A DNA stretch of 64,000 bases from Turnera subulata (Eukaryota; Streptophyta; Magnoliopsida; Malpighiales; Passifloraceae): assembly GCA_028386065.3 (NCBI GenBank), contig JAKUCV010007293.1, forward strand, positions 73,234-137,233, in the 5' to 3' direction. Every line of letters starts with the position of its first letter. The stretch's first letter is position 1. The position numbers and the translations under genes were made by a program. Below, piece by piece: positions 32,991 to 44,616 of this stretch. The notes beneath the pieces are model-generated. The model had not been told where the DNA came from and made no database searches. It saw only the letters and a list, made by a program, of their open reading frames with translations.

Positions 32991-33609
32991 TTATAAATTC
33001 GTGACCATTTCCCATTTGTAATATGTATAGTTATATCATGGATAATAATTAATTATTTTATTTTTAGTGATTTCAATTTATTAATTAATCAATAAGAAAA
33101 TGGTAACAAATGTTTCTAGTGTACGCCATTTTGAAAACATTCACTCTAAAAAGGAAATATTTCATAGCTAGACCACATTCCCAAATTTTTCCTTTTGTTT
33201 TTTCCAATCAAAGAGCTTTATCAGAAAATGTTAGTTTACATAAAAACAAAATTCACAGTCGAAAAAATTGAAAACAAAGTTAGTGGAGGGAACATAGCGC
33301 GCCTTTTGCATTTCACTTGCGCGCGAGAAAAAACCCAAAAGAAAGATGGGTTGGAGCCAAAATTTTCCCACCCGATTCTAAGTTAGTACCTTTAACCTAC
33401 CTAAGAACGTAGGTAGGTGAAATCCAACCTACCTTTAGTTTACCTTTTTTATAACAGTCCACCCGGGAATAAAAACCTACCTTTAGAGTACCTTTTCATT
33501 ACCTGTTTTGTTTGAATGGCATATGGATGGTAATTGGATGGAAATTTCCATCTGGAGGTTTTGGATGGAAAATGTTGGATGGAAAATGGGCTGGAAATTG
33601 GTAGTGCAA

Positions 33610-35560
33610 TAATCAAAACTGAGATTTATGAAATTATAATAATGATCATATGCGTTAAATACATAATCCAAATCCACTAACTAAACATAGTTCATATATA
33701 GCCACTACCTCCTAAAACTCTATTCTAGCGTAGTCCCACGAACTTCATTTTCCATCCTAGATTATCTGGGAGCTCAATCACAACTTTAAACTCAATTCCA
33801 TTAAAATACCTTGAAGACATTATGTTCAGCATCAGCACTATAAGTTCCAATAAAATGGTGCTGCAGGAAAAAAGGTAATAACAGCAGTAGAATGGTCAAA
33901 TGTCTCAATAAACTGATAAACCTCACAAATTGTACTCAAAAGTCAAATCGCTGAGCCCAAAACTAGTAAAACAAAAACCAGCAAGATCACCACTCATTAA
34001 TCAACTTGAATTACACATCCTTGTTAGTTATTGATAACCAAGTTCAGATACTATAAAAATGATGAAGTGTAAACTTAATGTTAAGTTATTGAAATAATAA
34101 GAAGATTGAGAGAGACAGGAAAGGCAAAAGAGATTCTGATTCAGTAATATAGCTGAATTATTATGGATAATATTAGTGAAAAGAAATGAAACAAGCATAG
34201 TCAAATACTTCAGCATATGTTTTAGATGCTCAAGTTCATGCAATGAAGTTAGATGCTCTTTTTACAGCAGACAAAATAAGCTGCTTATACAGCCTTTAAT
34301 TTTAAAACTAGAGCAGCTACTGAAGGGGATTATTTAAGTCCAAACACAACATTAAACATTAACAGTCTAAATAGCCCCTTGAACAATGATTTCACAAGAC
34401 TTACAGTTTGAGAAGCTAGACAGAGTGAATTCTATGTTTGAAACATATGTATGCCGAGCCACTGCCACTGAAGTCATGAAGAAAAACAATCATACAGAAG
34501 CCCACCAGTGAAATCTATGTTTGAAACCAAATAGCATGTGATCCGATACTCCCAATCGAAACAAATATAAAAATGTTCCTTTTGGATAGTTTATGAGTTC
34601 TCCAGTGAGAATCTGAATTAATTAGAAAATCAACGATTAATCCATAGTAGGTAACTCAAGTGGTACCTCTTGAAGTTCTAGAAAGAGAAAGAGCTCAATC
34701 AGACAAGTACTCTCACCAGTTATGAAAGTTTGAGCATCTAATAATCCCTTTCTGGATATCACAAAGCACTAACAATAGCATATTGGTGTATATGTTTATA
34801 TACACAAGGTGTATTTGCACCACAAGGTACTTGTTAATTTTATATTAGAAATTGAATGAAAGACACAGTACGTGTTTAAAGTAAACAATCTATGAAAATA
34901 AAATAATAATCTAGGTAAAGGATTCTACTGAGCCGTACACCTTCTTGCATAACAGAGAGAACCAGAAACATATTATCATCTTCCAAAAAAAACGAAAATT
35001 GCCACAAAGGAGAAAGAATAATGAATATGACCTTGGTGTGACTTTGTGTTATACCAGTGCCCGGAGAGTTTTCAGTTTTTCGTTAATCTTTTCCCTATGC
35101 TTTTGCTCAATAACAAAATGCAATGAGCTAGCTTCAGAGAAATTATTTGTGGTTAATCCTTTTTAAAGAAAATACAGATTTGCAGGTCCTTTCTACTTAC
35201 GTTCTCATACATACTATGACCTGCATATATGTAACCTTTTGGCCCTAGGCTCTTCCTTTGTTGGCTCACGTTCATCAGCATGTCCATCACCCTACAGTAC
35301 ACAATCCAAATTATAAGACTGACAATTAGTGTTTACTTAAATGAACAAACAAAGCAGAAACACTTTTAAAAAATGACAGAAAGATGAGATTGTAATAAAG
35401 AATGACTAAACTTATGCTTTTACCTTTAATTGCTTCTGCTTACTTTGAATCTGATGAGAAAGATCAGATACAGGGATTCTACAAGTTATCAGCAAAAAAT
35501 AAGAATAATCAAAACCGAAATAGTATAAAGCTTGAGACAGAAAAATTATATAGGGTTACA
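33610..35560. other. Intergenic, no gene seen
   Basis: This is AT-rich DNA with only short frames and no recognisable domains. It may hold intron or promoter sequence of a host gene whose exons lie elsewhere. Confidence 0.4.
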
Positions 35561-35662
35561 GGACTTACATGCAAATAAATACAATTGCAGGAAATATATT
35601 GTTACAAGGTGGAGATATACCCTCCAAGACCAGCAGGATTTTCTATCTGAAGAGTGCTTTCC

Positions 35663-35700
35663 GAGGTTTTTACCTCACTGTGGCCCGAGGTAAAAACCTC
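35663..35700. repeat. 14-bp perfect inverted repeat
   Basis: GAGGTTTTTACCTC (35663-35676) and its complement GAGGTAAAAACCTC (35687-35700) surround a 10-bp loop. It lies 40 bp upstream of the inverted DOG1-like fragment. Confidence 0.85.
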
Positions 35701-35737
35701 AGTAGCAGCTACTTTGAATTCGCTTTTGCTACCAAGA

Positions 35738-36318
35738 CTATCAAGCAAGAAGAGAAATTAACATCCCAGTTAGCTAGCCTGCAAGAAGAATTGGCTGATA
35801 AGCCGCCTATCTTTTCCCTACTGATGCAAGCAGAAATGAAGCTTCTTCCCTGCTGCCGAAAGCTCTACTCCCTGGCGTGGGGTTAAAATCTCTAGCAACT
35901 CCTTAAGGGTGTCTAGCCTCATCAATTCAGCCTCCCTGAGGACACCAGCCATGGCCTTCTCGTGGTTTTGGAACACTTCATGCGCTTCCTCATAACCCAT
36001 AGGACAACCCAGAGTCCTGTGCTTGGTAATCTCAGAGGGGCTTATCAACCAATTCTTCTTGCTGGCTAGCCAACTGCGATGTCAATTTCTCTTCTAGCTA
36101 GCGAGAGTTTTACTGTAGCATTTGAACTCCCTATATTTTGGCTGCAGGGAAGAAGCTTCGTTTCCAGTGGGGCAAGATAGGCTTATCAACCAATTAATCT
36201 TCTTGCAGGCTAGCCAACTGCGATGCCAATTTCTCTTCTTGCTTGATAGTCTTGCATTGCAACTCACTGACCTGATGTAGCTTGATGGGCTAGCCAATTC
36301 TTCTTGCAGGCATGTCAC
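35738..36318 (-). pseudogene. DOG1-domain-like gene, shuffled pseudogene
   Basis: On the minus strand, 36300-36200 reads VSELQCKTIKQEEKLASQL and 36095-36046 repeats KLTSQLASQQEELVDKP. Bases 36048-35823 give GYEEAHEVFQNHEKAMAGVL and DTLKELLEILTPRQGVELSA, then GKKLHFCLHQ. These are motifs of the DOG1 domain (seed-dormancy DOG1-like and TGA bZIP proteins). A further partial copy lies inverted on the plus strand (35741-35822: IKQEEKLTSQLASLQEELAD). Repeats, inversion, stops and frameshifts show it is non-functional. Confidence 0.7.
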
Positions 36319-36748
36319 TGATGTAAAAGCTATAAATCTAAAGAAGTACGTATGTTATCGTATATATATGAAGTTCATGTTCTTTGTTGGAATGAAGATC
36401 CCAAAGACCATATATATATATATTGTAGGCTTAATTAGGTTTCATTTTCATTCCATTCGCTGTCAACTGTTCCAGCTGTTGGAAAATACTACCATGCTTT
36501 ATCTCCCATGCAGCATGCCACGTTCATACTGTGCGTACACATATTTTGTTTTTTTTTATGCTAACGATTGTTCTGTAATATTCCAGAAATCAAAACAGTC
36601 ACAAATTTACAAGACTGAATACAGACTCATTACGGCCTCTTCAGAGGCACATTAGTTAACTCCAACAAACAAATAACAATAACTCAAGAAGACAACAATA
36701 AACTAAATTTTCGTCTGGGCCCTTGCGTACACATATTTTGTTAAATAA

Positions 36749-37513
36749 GTCCCTAAAAAAAGAATGGGTTTTGACCTATGGATTTTGATTATTTCCTGGT
36801 CCAACTCTTTTGGTTGGACCAATTCGGTGAAGTTTCATGTAAATGAGTGGCAATATCTTGACCGTTAAATAAAAATTTTATATAAACCATTTATTTCTTT
36901 TTTTATTTGTGCAATAAAAAAATAATAATATTATAGTATAAAAAAAATAGAAAAAGCATCGCCGAAGTTGAACCAACGCCAATCGCGAGCTGCTCCGGTT
37001 GGTCCAAGGCACTTGGTTCCGCTTAAGCGAGGTCACAGGTTCGTGTCTTCGTGTACGCAGAAAATTCTCATTGGGAGAATCACCCAACATACCGAGGTCA
37101 CCCACTATATCCAGGTGTGCAAGCTGAATCGAATCCGGATTAGTCGGGACAAAACTCTGGATACTGGATGAAAACCAAAAAAGAACTATTAAGGGTTTTA
37201 TTTTTACACGCTTCAATCTTTTTTTTTATTTTATTGTTTCTATCAAATAAATATTTCAATTTATTTATTTTGTTAAAAAAAGTAATAATTTTTGCTCTTT
37301 TCCTTTTCCACTAATTTTTTTTTTTGTTTTTTCAAATAAAATAACAGGAAAAAAGTAACAAACAATTAATATCTTTCCACGTGTTATTCATCCTTGTGTT
37401 CCGTTAAATCACCTAATTGAAACTTAAAAACCCTAACATAAATATTTTTTCAGTAACATGAGTTTAAATGGTGAGTAATGAAATTCGAGGGGTCAAAACC
37501 CATTTTAGGACCC
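36749..37513. mobile_element. Possible TIR element (MITE-like)
   Basis: The left end AGTCCCTAAAAAAAG followed by ATGGGTTTTGACC is mirrored on the right by GGTCAAAACCCATTTTAGGACCC (36749-36775 versus 37491-37513), with six extra bases in the left arm. I could not find a convincing target duplication. The interior is AT-rich and contains a SINE-like sequence. Confidence 0.4.
36955..37170 (+). mobile_element. Putative SINE
   Basis: A box-A-like region (GAGCTGCTCCGGTTGGTCC) and a box-B-like GGTTCGTGTCTTCG lie about 50 bp apart, in GC-richer sequence surrounded by AT-rich DNA. This is consistent with a tRNA-derived SINE. The 3' boundary is unclear. Confidence 0.45.
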
Positions 37514-37720
37514 AAGGGGTACCCTCTCTCCCGCTAGGTGCTACCAGTCAACAGCCCCACAGTAGAATTATTATTATCCAGGATCACTAATTACCATTTA
37601 TGCCTTCAGTATAGGGTGATCCTCAAATTATTTGTACACATTGTGTGCTATGACAAAGGTTCTCAAAACCGAGCCTAAGGCTTATAAACATACATGATAC
37701 TGGCAAAGCAACGCATAACG

Positions 37721-39215
37721 TGTTAGTAACCGGGCATGCAAACTTGACAATCAAAATGCAGCGGAAAGACCCGGTACTCATGGAGGATCCATGTGAAGCT
37801 AACTAAACCGAATAACAATTTTTCGTACCTTGCTTGGTTGAGGTCTTTCACCCAACTGTAGTGCAGAATCAGCAAGAACCCGACAAGAAATCTGGCTCCT
37901 CTACGGTATCCACACGAACCGTTGATGACTGCTAGCAACTGTCTCACGATCACTAACCCGAGCACTCCCGAACCGCAGTGCTAGCTGCAGAATTTTTCGA
38001 GAGCTAAAGACTCGAAAGTGTTTGATGTATTTTTCTCAAGTGTGAAGAGTGTGTAAAGCCTTGCTTGGTTTGAAATCTGATCAAAACTTCACCCTATTTA
38101 TACACACTTGAAATGCATAGTTTATTAAGTCATTGGCCAACATAATCATGTCTTATCCTTCATGATTATGTTTCCACTATGACTTAATGCTCCACTAAGC
38201 ATTAATTATATATCTCATCACATATAGGATTACACATCATATGGCACTAATTCTGGTTCAATAATTCTGATAATTAGTGAACCAAATCAGCCCAAAACGA
38301 CCCGGTCCAACCATGGTCCAACTATAGTCTAACCACTAGCTCAATACCCTGGTCCAATCTTGGTCCAACCATGGTCTAACCACTAGCTCGAATCAACAGT
38401 TCTAAGTGTGTGACCCTGTAGGCACTTGTAACGTTTGGCAATAATTGTAAAATCTCATTTTACAATTATAAACAATGAGCGGTGTCTAGCAACACATCAT
38501 TGCTACCCAAACGACAAGATCAGTACTGATTTATTATGCCTCGGAATATGTCATCGTCCTTTCATCCCATTATCAAGATCAAACACGAGACATGGAATAT
38601 GTCAATCTCGCATATGTTTGATCCAACGTTTCTTGATCCCAGAGTTAACTGTGTAAAACGGATACTAATGATATCACCATACCACATAATCCGAGCATGG
38701 CCATGCATTTACAGTTCAACTCTATCAAGAGGCCCAACTTATAATATACCCGTTATATGGGTTGGACGAATCCCATCTTGATCATACAAAACCCACTATA
38801 CATTATATCATATACCCAATGATTACACTAAGGTCTACTCAGTAACGAATAGCCAAGAGTAATATCAAAGTATATGACTCACATGTTGGGAACCTTGATG
38901 ATCTCAGGTCTAAGGACAATACATATAAGAACCACTAATGACAATTATATAACGTTCCATGTAGTGTTCTTATGTTGGGTCAGTCCAGACCACAAGTTCT
39001 CTAACTTGTACCCGTATGTATAATTCATATCTCATATAATTCTACCCATCCATAATAATAATCGACTAGGGACATTTAAGAGTATAAAATATTCTAGGGT
39101 TATAAATATGTGCAAGCGTTTATCTCATAAACATATTTATTGGAATGACCTTAATGTATTTACATGACTATGTACAATCATCCATTGATTGGCTTTTGGG
39201 CATATTACACTAACA
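37721..39215 (-). repeat. E2 3' LTR
   Basis: This is a 1495-bp LTR, plus-strand ends TGTTAGTAACCGGGC and TTACACTAACA, homologous to the E1 LTRs over most of its length. Confidence 0.9.
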
Positions 39216-39243
39216 TAATGCATATCATACACCATGACAATAG
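39216..39243. repeat. Ectopic copy of E2 outer flank
   Basis: These 28 bases (TAATGCATATCATACACC...) are identical to 46101-46128, the DNA outside the right LTR, but here lie inside the element between the 3' LTR and pol. Confidence 0.9.
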
Positions 39244-42200
39244 ATCTGCTACATTTTTCTCAGATGGAACTTTGCACAGCCTGACATCGCCTCTATCAAT
39301 GATGTCTCTAATAAGATGATAGCGTCGGAGTGTATGTTTGGATCTCTGGTGGTATCTAGATTCTTGAGCCTGTGCGATTGTCCCATTGTTGTCACAATAG
39401 AGCTCAATCGAACCGTCAATACTACGAACCACCCCAAGTTCAGTTACGAACTTCTTAATCCAAACAGCCTCTTTCGCAGCATCTGAGGCAACTATGTACT
39501 CAGCCTCAGTTGTAGAGTCGACGACTGTCTCTTGCTTTTAACTCTTCCAGCATACAGCACCACCTCCAAGACAAAACACATAACCTGACTGCGATCTAAA
39601 GTCATCCCTGTCAGTTTGGAAGCTAGCATCTGTGTAACCCTTTACAACAAGCTCATCAACGCTTCCATATACAAGGAATGCATCCTTAGTCCTTCTCAAG
39701 TACTTAAGGATGTTCTTAACCGCTGTCCAGTGACTTTCACTGGGATCAGATTGGTATCTGCTTGTGACACTAAAAGCATATGCGACATCCGGTCGAGTAC
39801 ATAGCATGGCATACATGATAGATCCTATTGCAGATACATAAGGGATCTTACTCATCCGCTCTTTCTCCTTAGATGTACTAGGACATTGATTCTTTGAAAG
39901 AGATACGCCATGTGACATGGGCAAGAAACCTTTATTGGAATCTTGCATGCTAAACCTCTTTAGCACCTTATCAATATATGTACTTTGACTTAGCCCAAGA
40001 AGCCTTTTGGATACCTAGCACGTAGGCAGCTTCTCCTAAGTCCTTCATTGAGAAATTCTTTCCTAACCAAGTCTTTACAGACTGTAGTGTTGGAATATCA
40101 TTCCCAATGAGAAGAATGTCGTCAACATACAATAACAAGAAAACGATAGTGCTCCCACTAACCTTCTTGTAAACACATGGCTCATCTTCATTTTTAATGA
40201 AACTAAACTATTTGATTACTTCATCAAAACGAAGATTCCAACTCCTAGAAGCTTGCTTTAATCCATAAATGGATCTTTGCAACTTGCACACCTTGTTAAC
40301 ATTTTTTGGAGTGACAAAATCTTCAGGTTGTGTCATGTACACATCTTCTAAAAGATTTCCATTAAGGAAAGCAATTTTGACATCCATTTACCATAACTCA
40401 TAATCATGGTATGCTGCTATGGCTAATAGAATCCGGATGGATTTAACCATGGCAACTGGTGAGAAAGTTTCATCATAGTCAATACCATGAACTTGATTGA
40501 AACCTTTCGCAACCAATCGTCCTTTAAAGGTAATCACATTACCATCCATGTCGGTCTTTTTTTTAAAGACCCACTTGCACCCAATAGGTTTTACCCCTTC
40601 AGGTGGATCAAACAAGGTCCATACCTTGTTTTCATACATGGATTCCTTCTCCGAATTCATGGCTTCTAGCCACTTCTTAGAGTCTAGACCCGTAATAGCC
40701 CACTGGTAGGAAGTGGGCTCATCCTCTCCTATGAGCATCACGTCTCCAGTATGAGTCATAAGAAATCTATATCTCTCAGGCTTATGCCGAATCCTATCAG
40801 ACCTACATAGTCTATGTGTTACAGGCACAGGTTTTTCACCCACAACATTTTGTGGTTCCTGTCCTTGTTCCATCTCAGCCACTACACCTTGAACTTCTTC
40901 GAGTTCTATTTTTCTCCCACTGATCTTTCTAGAAATGAATTCTCTTTTTAGAAAAATAGCAGTACGAGCAACAAACACTTTGTTCTCTTTGGGATTATAG
41001 AAATAATATCCTTTAGTTTCCTTAGGATATCCAACAAAGAGGCACTTGACGGATTTAGGACCGAGTTTATCTGATGCTTCTCGTCTCACGAAAGCCTCAC
41101 AACCCCAGATCCTCATAAAAGACAAATTGGGACGCTTCCCTGTCCATATCTCATATGGTGTCTTTTCAACCGATTTAGATGGAACACGGTTATGTGTAAA
41201 GGCAGCACTTAATAATGCATGTCCCCAAAAAGAAGAAGGAAGTTTAGCTTGACTCATCATAGAACGAACCATGTCTAACAAAGTTCTATTCCTCCTTTCA
41301 GATACACCATTCTATTGAGGCGTACCTAGTGGAGTAAGTTGTGATACAATACCACATTGCTTTAGATGATCAAGAAAATCTCGGTCTAAGTATTCACCTC
41401 CTCGATCAGATCGAAGCATTTTAATACTCTTACCGAGTTGATTCTGTACTTCACTCTTGAATTCTTTGAACTTTTCAAAGGATTTTGACTTGTGTTTCAT
41501 AAGATAAACACATAGCCATATCTACTGTAATCATGAGTAAATGTAATGAAGTACTGAAAACCACCTCTAGCCTGTGTTTACATAGGTCTGCATACATCAG
41601 AATGTATAAGACCTAACAAGTCCGAAGCTCTTTCACCTTTACCGGCAAAAGGAGCCCTCGTCATTTTGCCTAATAAACATGACTCACATGTCTCATATGA
41701 TTCAAAATCAAATGAGTCTAAAAGTCCATCTTTATGGAGTTTAGAGATACGAGTCTCGTTTATATGGCCCATTCGACAATGCCAGAGATAGGTTTCATTA
41801 GAATCGTTTAATCTAACCTTCTTCGTATTAATGTTATAGATTGGTGTTTCAAGGTTTAGAACATACAAACCATTGCTTAAATATGCACCACCATAATAAA
41901 TATCATTGAAATAAATAGAACAACAGTTGTTCTTTATTACAAATGAAAAACCTTTCTTGTCCAGACAAGAGACAAAAATTAAATTCCTACTTATAATAGG
42001 TACATAATAGCAATCATCAAGTTCCAAAACCAAACCACTCGATAAAGATAGATGGTAAGTCCCTACGGCTAATGCAGCAACTATTGCTCCATTTCCAGCG
42101 CGCAGGTCTATCTCTCCCTTTGCTAATCTTCTACTCTTTCTCAGTTCCTGCACATTTACACAAATGTGAGAACCACATCCGGTATCTAATACCCATGATG

Positions 42201-43095
42201 CAGAGATAGAGATATTAGCTTCTATAACAAAAATACCTGAAGTGGAAGTCTTACTTCCCTTCTGTTTCTTCACCTCTTCAAGGTAAACAGGGCAGTTACG
42301 TTTCCAATGGCCAGGTTTGGTGCAATGGAAACATTGTCCTTCCTTTGCAATACCACCTTTGGCTTTCAGCACATGTGAACAAGATGATGCACATGCACCA
42401 AACTTTTTGGCACATTTCTTCTTCTTGTAAAACTTGGCTTTACCCATTCCTTTGCCTTTTCCAATCATCAAAATGTTGCTGGATTTGTTTGCCTTCATTT
42501 GTTGCTCAACTGTTCCTAACATGTTAAGCAACTCAGACAAAGATTTGTTAAGATAATTCATATTGAAATTCATGACAAATTGGTTGTAACTATCCGGAAA
42601 CGATTGCAGGACTAGATCAACAGCCAACTCTTTTTGCAAAGGAAAACCTAGACCCTCAAGGCTCTCAATGTATTCAATCATTTTGAGCACATGAAGTCTC
42701 ACCGGTGATAACTCAGCCATCTTGCATTGGAATAATGCCTTAGAGGTCTCATACCTCTCATGCCTTGCTTGCTCTTCAAAGAGCATTTTCAGGTGTTCGA
42801 TCATATCGAACGACCCCAAGTTCTCATGTTGCTTCTGAAGCTCAGAGTTCATGTTAACAAGCATAAGGCTTGCAACATCCAATGCATCATCAACATGCTT
42901 CTTGTAAGCATCTCTTTACGCCCTAGGAGCATTAGGCCTCGGTTCATTAGGAACAGGCCCTTCAAGGACATATAGTTTCTTTTCTTGTTTGAGGACTATC
43001 CTCAAATTGCGATGTCACTTTAGGAAGTTATTCCCATTCAGCTTTTCCTTCTCAAGGACAGATCGCAGTGATTGTGTACTTGTGTTTTGTGCCAT
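39244..43095 (-). pseudogene. E2 gag-pol polyprotein, broken
   Basis: The gag start is probably at 43095 (minus); the first part has stops. An open 434-codon stretch (41578-42882) covers gag, the CCHC knuckle (CFHCTKPGHWKRNC), protease (WVLDTGCGSHIC) and the integrase HHCC region. Integrase core and the beginning of RT lie in 40388-41281 and 41312-41500. The YVDD box of RT is near 40110-40130. RNase H lies in 39538-39966 and 39249-39432 (ELYCDNNGTIAQAQESRYHQ). RNase H is more complete than in E1, but the last codons are lost at 39243. Confidence 0.92.
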
Positions 43096-43665
43096 GATTA
43101 CTCTACAACAATGATCAACTCACACAAATAAGAGTCATGCACACATAAAATCATTTAATAAGGAATTTTATTAAATGATGCTCCTACTACATAAATCAAG
43201 ATAATTATAAGTAGGCCAAGATCCATATTTCACTACAAGATAAGTCAGCTTTGGCTGATCACTTATATCATAGTTATTTAGGTAGACAACTCTTGTCAAT
43301 TATATCTCATGTAACTCTTGGATAGTTGAGGAACAACACTTGTTCTTGACTATCTCATAGACTTAGCTCAACTCATTGCCTCTAAGTCCTCAATCCTATT
43401 GAGATGACCTAGTTAAGTTCAATCCATAACAAGCAGTTCAGATATTACAATTATCCCATCGCACCTTGCTAGGATAAATATTGGCACCTTGCTTTGGCAA
43501 AACCTACCAAGTATTGATCTAAGCAATGATGAGTGCTTATCATGGAAGGCAACACAAGAGGAACTTAATATTTACATCAACATATTATTCCTATACATCA
43601 CATGCATGTTCTTGATAAATTATATATTGATGTTTTGTAAATTTGGAAACCAAAAATACATAAGA

Positions 43666-44303
43666 ACATCGATGTCTAACGTTGAACATCGATTTTTTTT
43701 TTTTTTGAGAATCTGATTCTCCCAACTACTTGGCAGTATTCTAGAACATCGATGTTTAACCCTTGAACATCGATGTCTGATTCTTGAACATCGATGTTTA
43801 ACTCTTAAACATCGATGTTTGAGAATTCTGGAACTCGAAACCTTTCGTCAGAGCCCATGGACATCGATGTTTAGAACATTAACATCGATGTTGTTTGAGA
43901 ATCTGGAACTCCAAACTATTTGGCAGAGCTCAAGAACATCGATGTTTAACCTGTGAACATCGATGTCTTGAAGTTCTGGAAGTTCAGGATTTCTGGAAGT
44001 AGTTTTAAACATCGATGTCTAACTTTTAAACATCGATGTTTGAGACTTCTGGAATCTCAAACTAATTCGGCAGTGCTCTCGAACATTGATGTTTAACTCT
44101 TGAACATCGATGTTTTGAGAGTTCTGCCAAGGCCACTCGTCATGAGAACATCGATGTTTAACTCTTGAACATCGATGTTTTCAAGATTCTGCCAAAGCCA
44201 ATCTTCATTAGAACATCGATGTTTGTCACACATCGATGTTTGGAAGATTCGGCCAAGGCAAAATTCATGTGAACATCGATGTTCATCTAACCAACATCGA
44301 TGT
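43666..44303 (-). repeat. E2 leader array of paired AACATCGATGTT palindromes
   Basis: Twenty cores of ACATCGATGT, two with one change, start at 43666, 43686, 43746, 43767, 43788, 43809, 43861, 43882, 43936, 43957, 44009, 44030, 44083, 44104, 44148, 44169, 44213, 44230, 44273 and 44294. They make ten pairs, eight spaced exactly 21 bp. As in E1, the array sits between primer-binding site and gag. The intervening text (GGCAGAGCTCAAG, GAGAATTCTGGAACT) is itself a degenerate repeat. Confidence 0.9.
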
Positions 44304-44600
44304 TTAGGCCCTGCTGTACTAGAACGACAATCGTTCTATACGCAAACCGACAATTGATTTTTCCTTGTCGAACTCATTCGACTTACTGCCAAGAACACCT
44401 TGATTGATATCACATGCCAATCAAGCATTCATTGTCAAAATACTTTTCACAAACACCAACCTAAATATGTATCATGTATACAAAATTGAAATTCAACATA
44501 TCACATATGCAAAAGAATTCAACATATCACATATACTATCATGTTTATGCTATATCACATATAACAAGATGAACATCTAATTCGGATTAGCATTTCACAA

Positions 44601-44616
44601 GAGGGTCCGCTACCAC
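44601..44616 (-). promoter_or_regulatory. E2 primer-binding site
   Basis: On the minus strand, GTGGTAGCGGACCCTC directly follows the 5' LTR. It shares TGGTAGCGG with E1, E3 and the element at 61375. Confidence 0.6.

Larger units (their letters stand above)
25675..33606. mobile_element. CACTA (En/Spm-type) transposon with nested solo LTR
   Basis: The left end CACTACTAATTTCCACCC and the reverse complement of the right end CACTACCAATTTCCAGCC match. Both are flanked by the 3-bp duplication CAA (25672-25674 and 33607-33609). Subterminal regions are dense in GATGGAAA/TTTCCATC repeats (25690-25930 and 33510-33600), as is typical of CACTA elements. Without the 3.2-kb LTR insertion it is about 4.8 kb. 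No transposase was recognised, so it is presumably non-autonomous. The interior includes gene-like GC-richer DNA (26350-26870) of unknown origin. Confidence 0.85.

Noticed and set aside
37721..39243. E2 LTR taken to extend 28 bp further, to 39243/46128
   Set aside because: E1 LTRs of the same family end at TTACACTAACA with a perfect target duplication, so the extra 28 bp are flank, not LTR.
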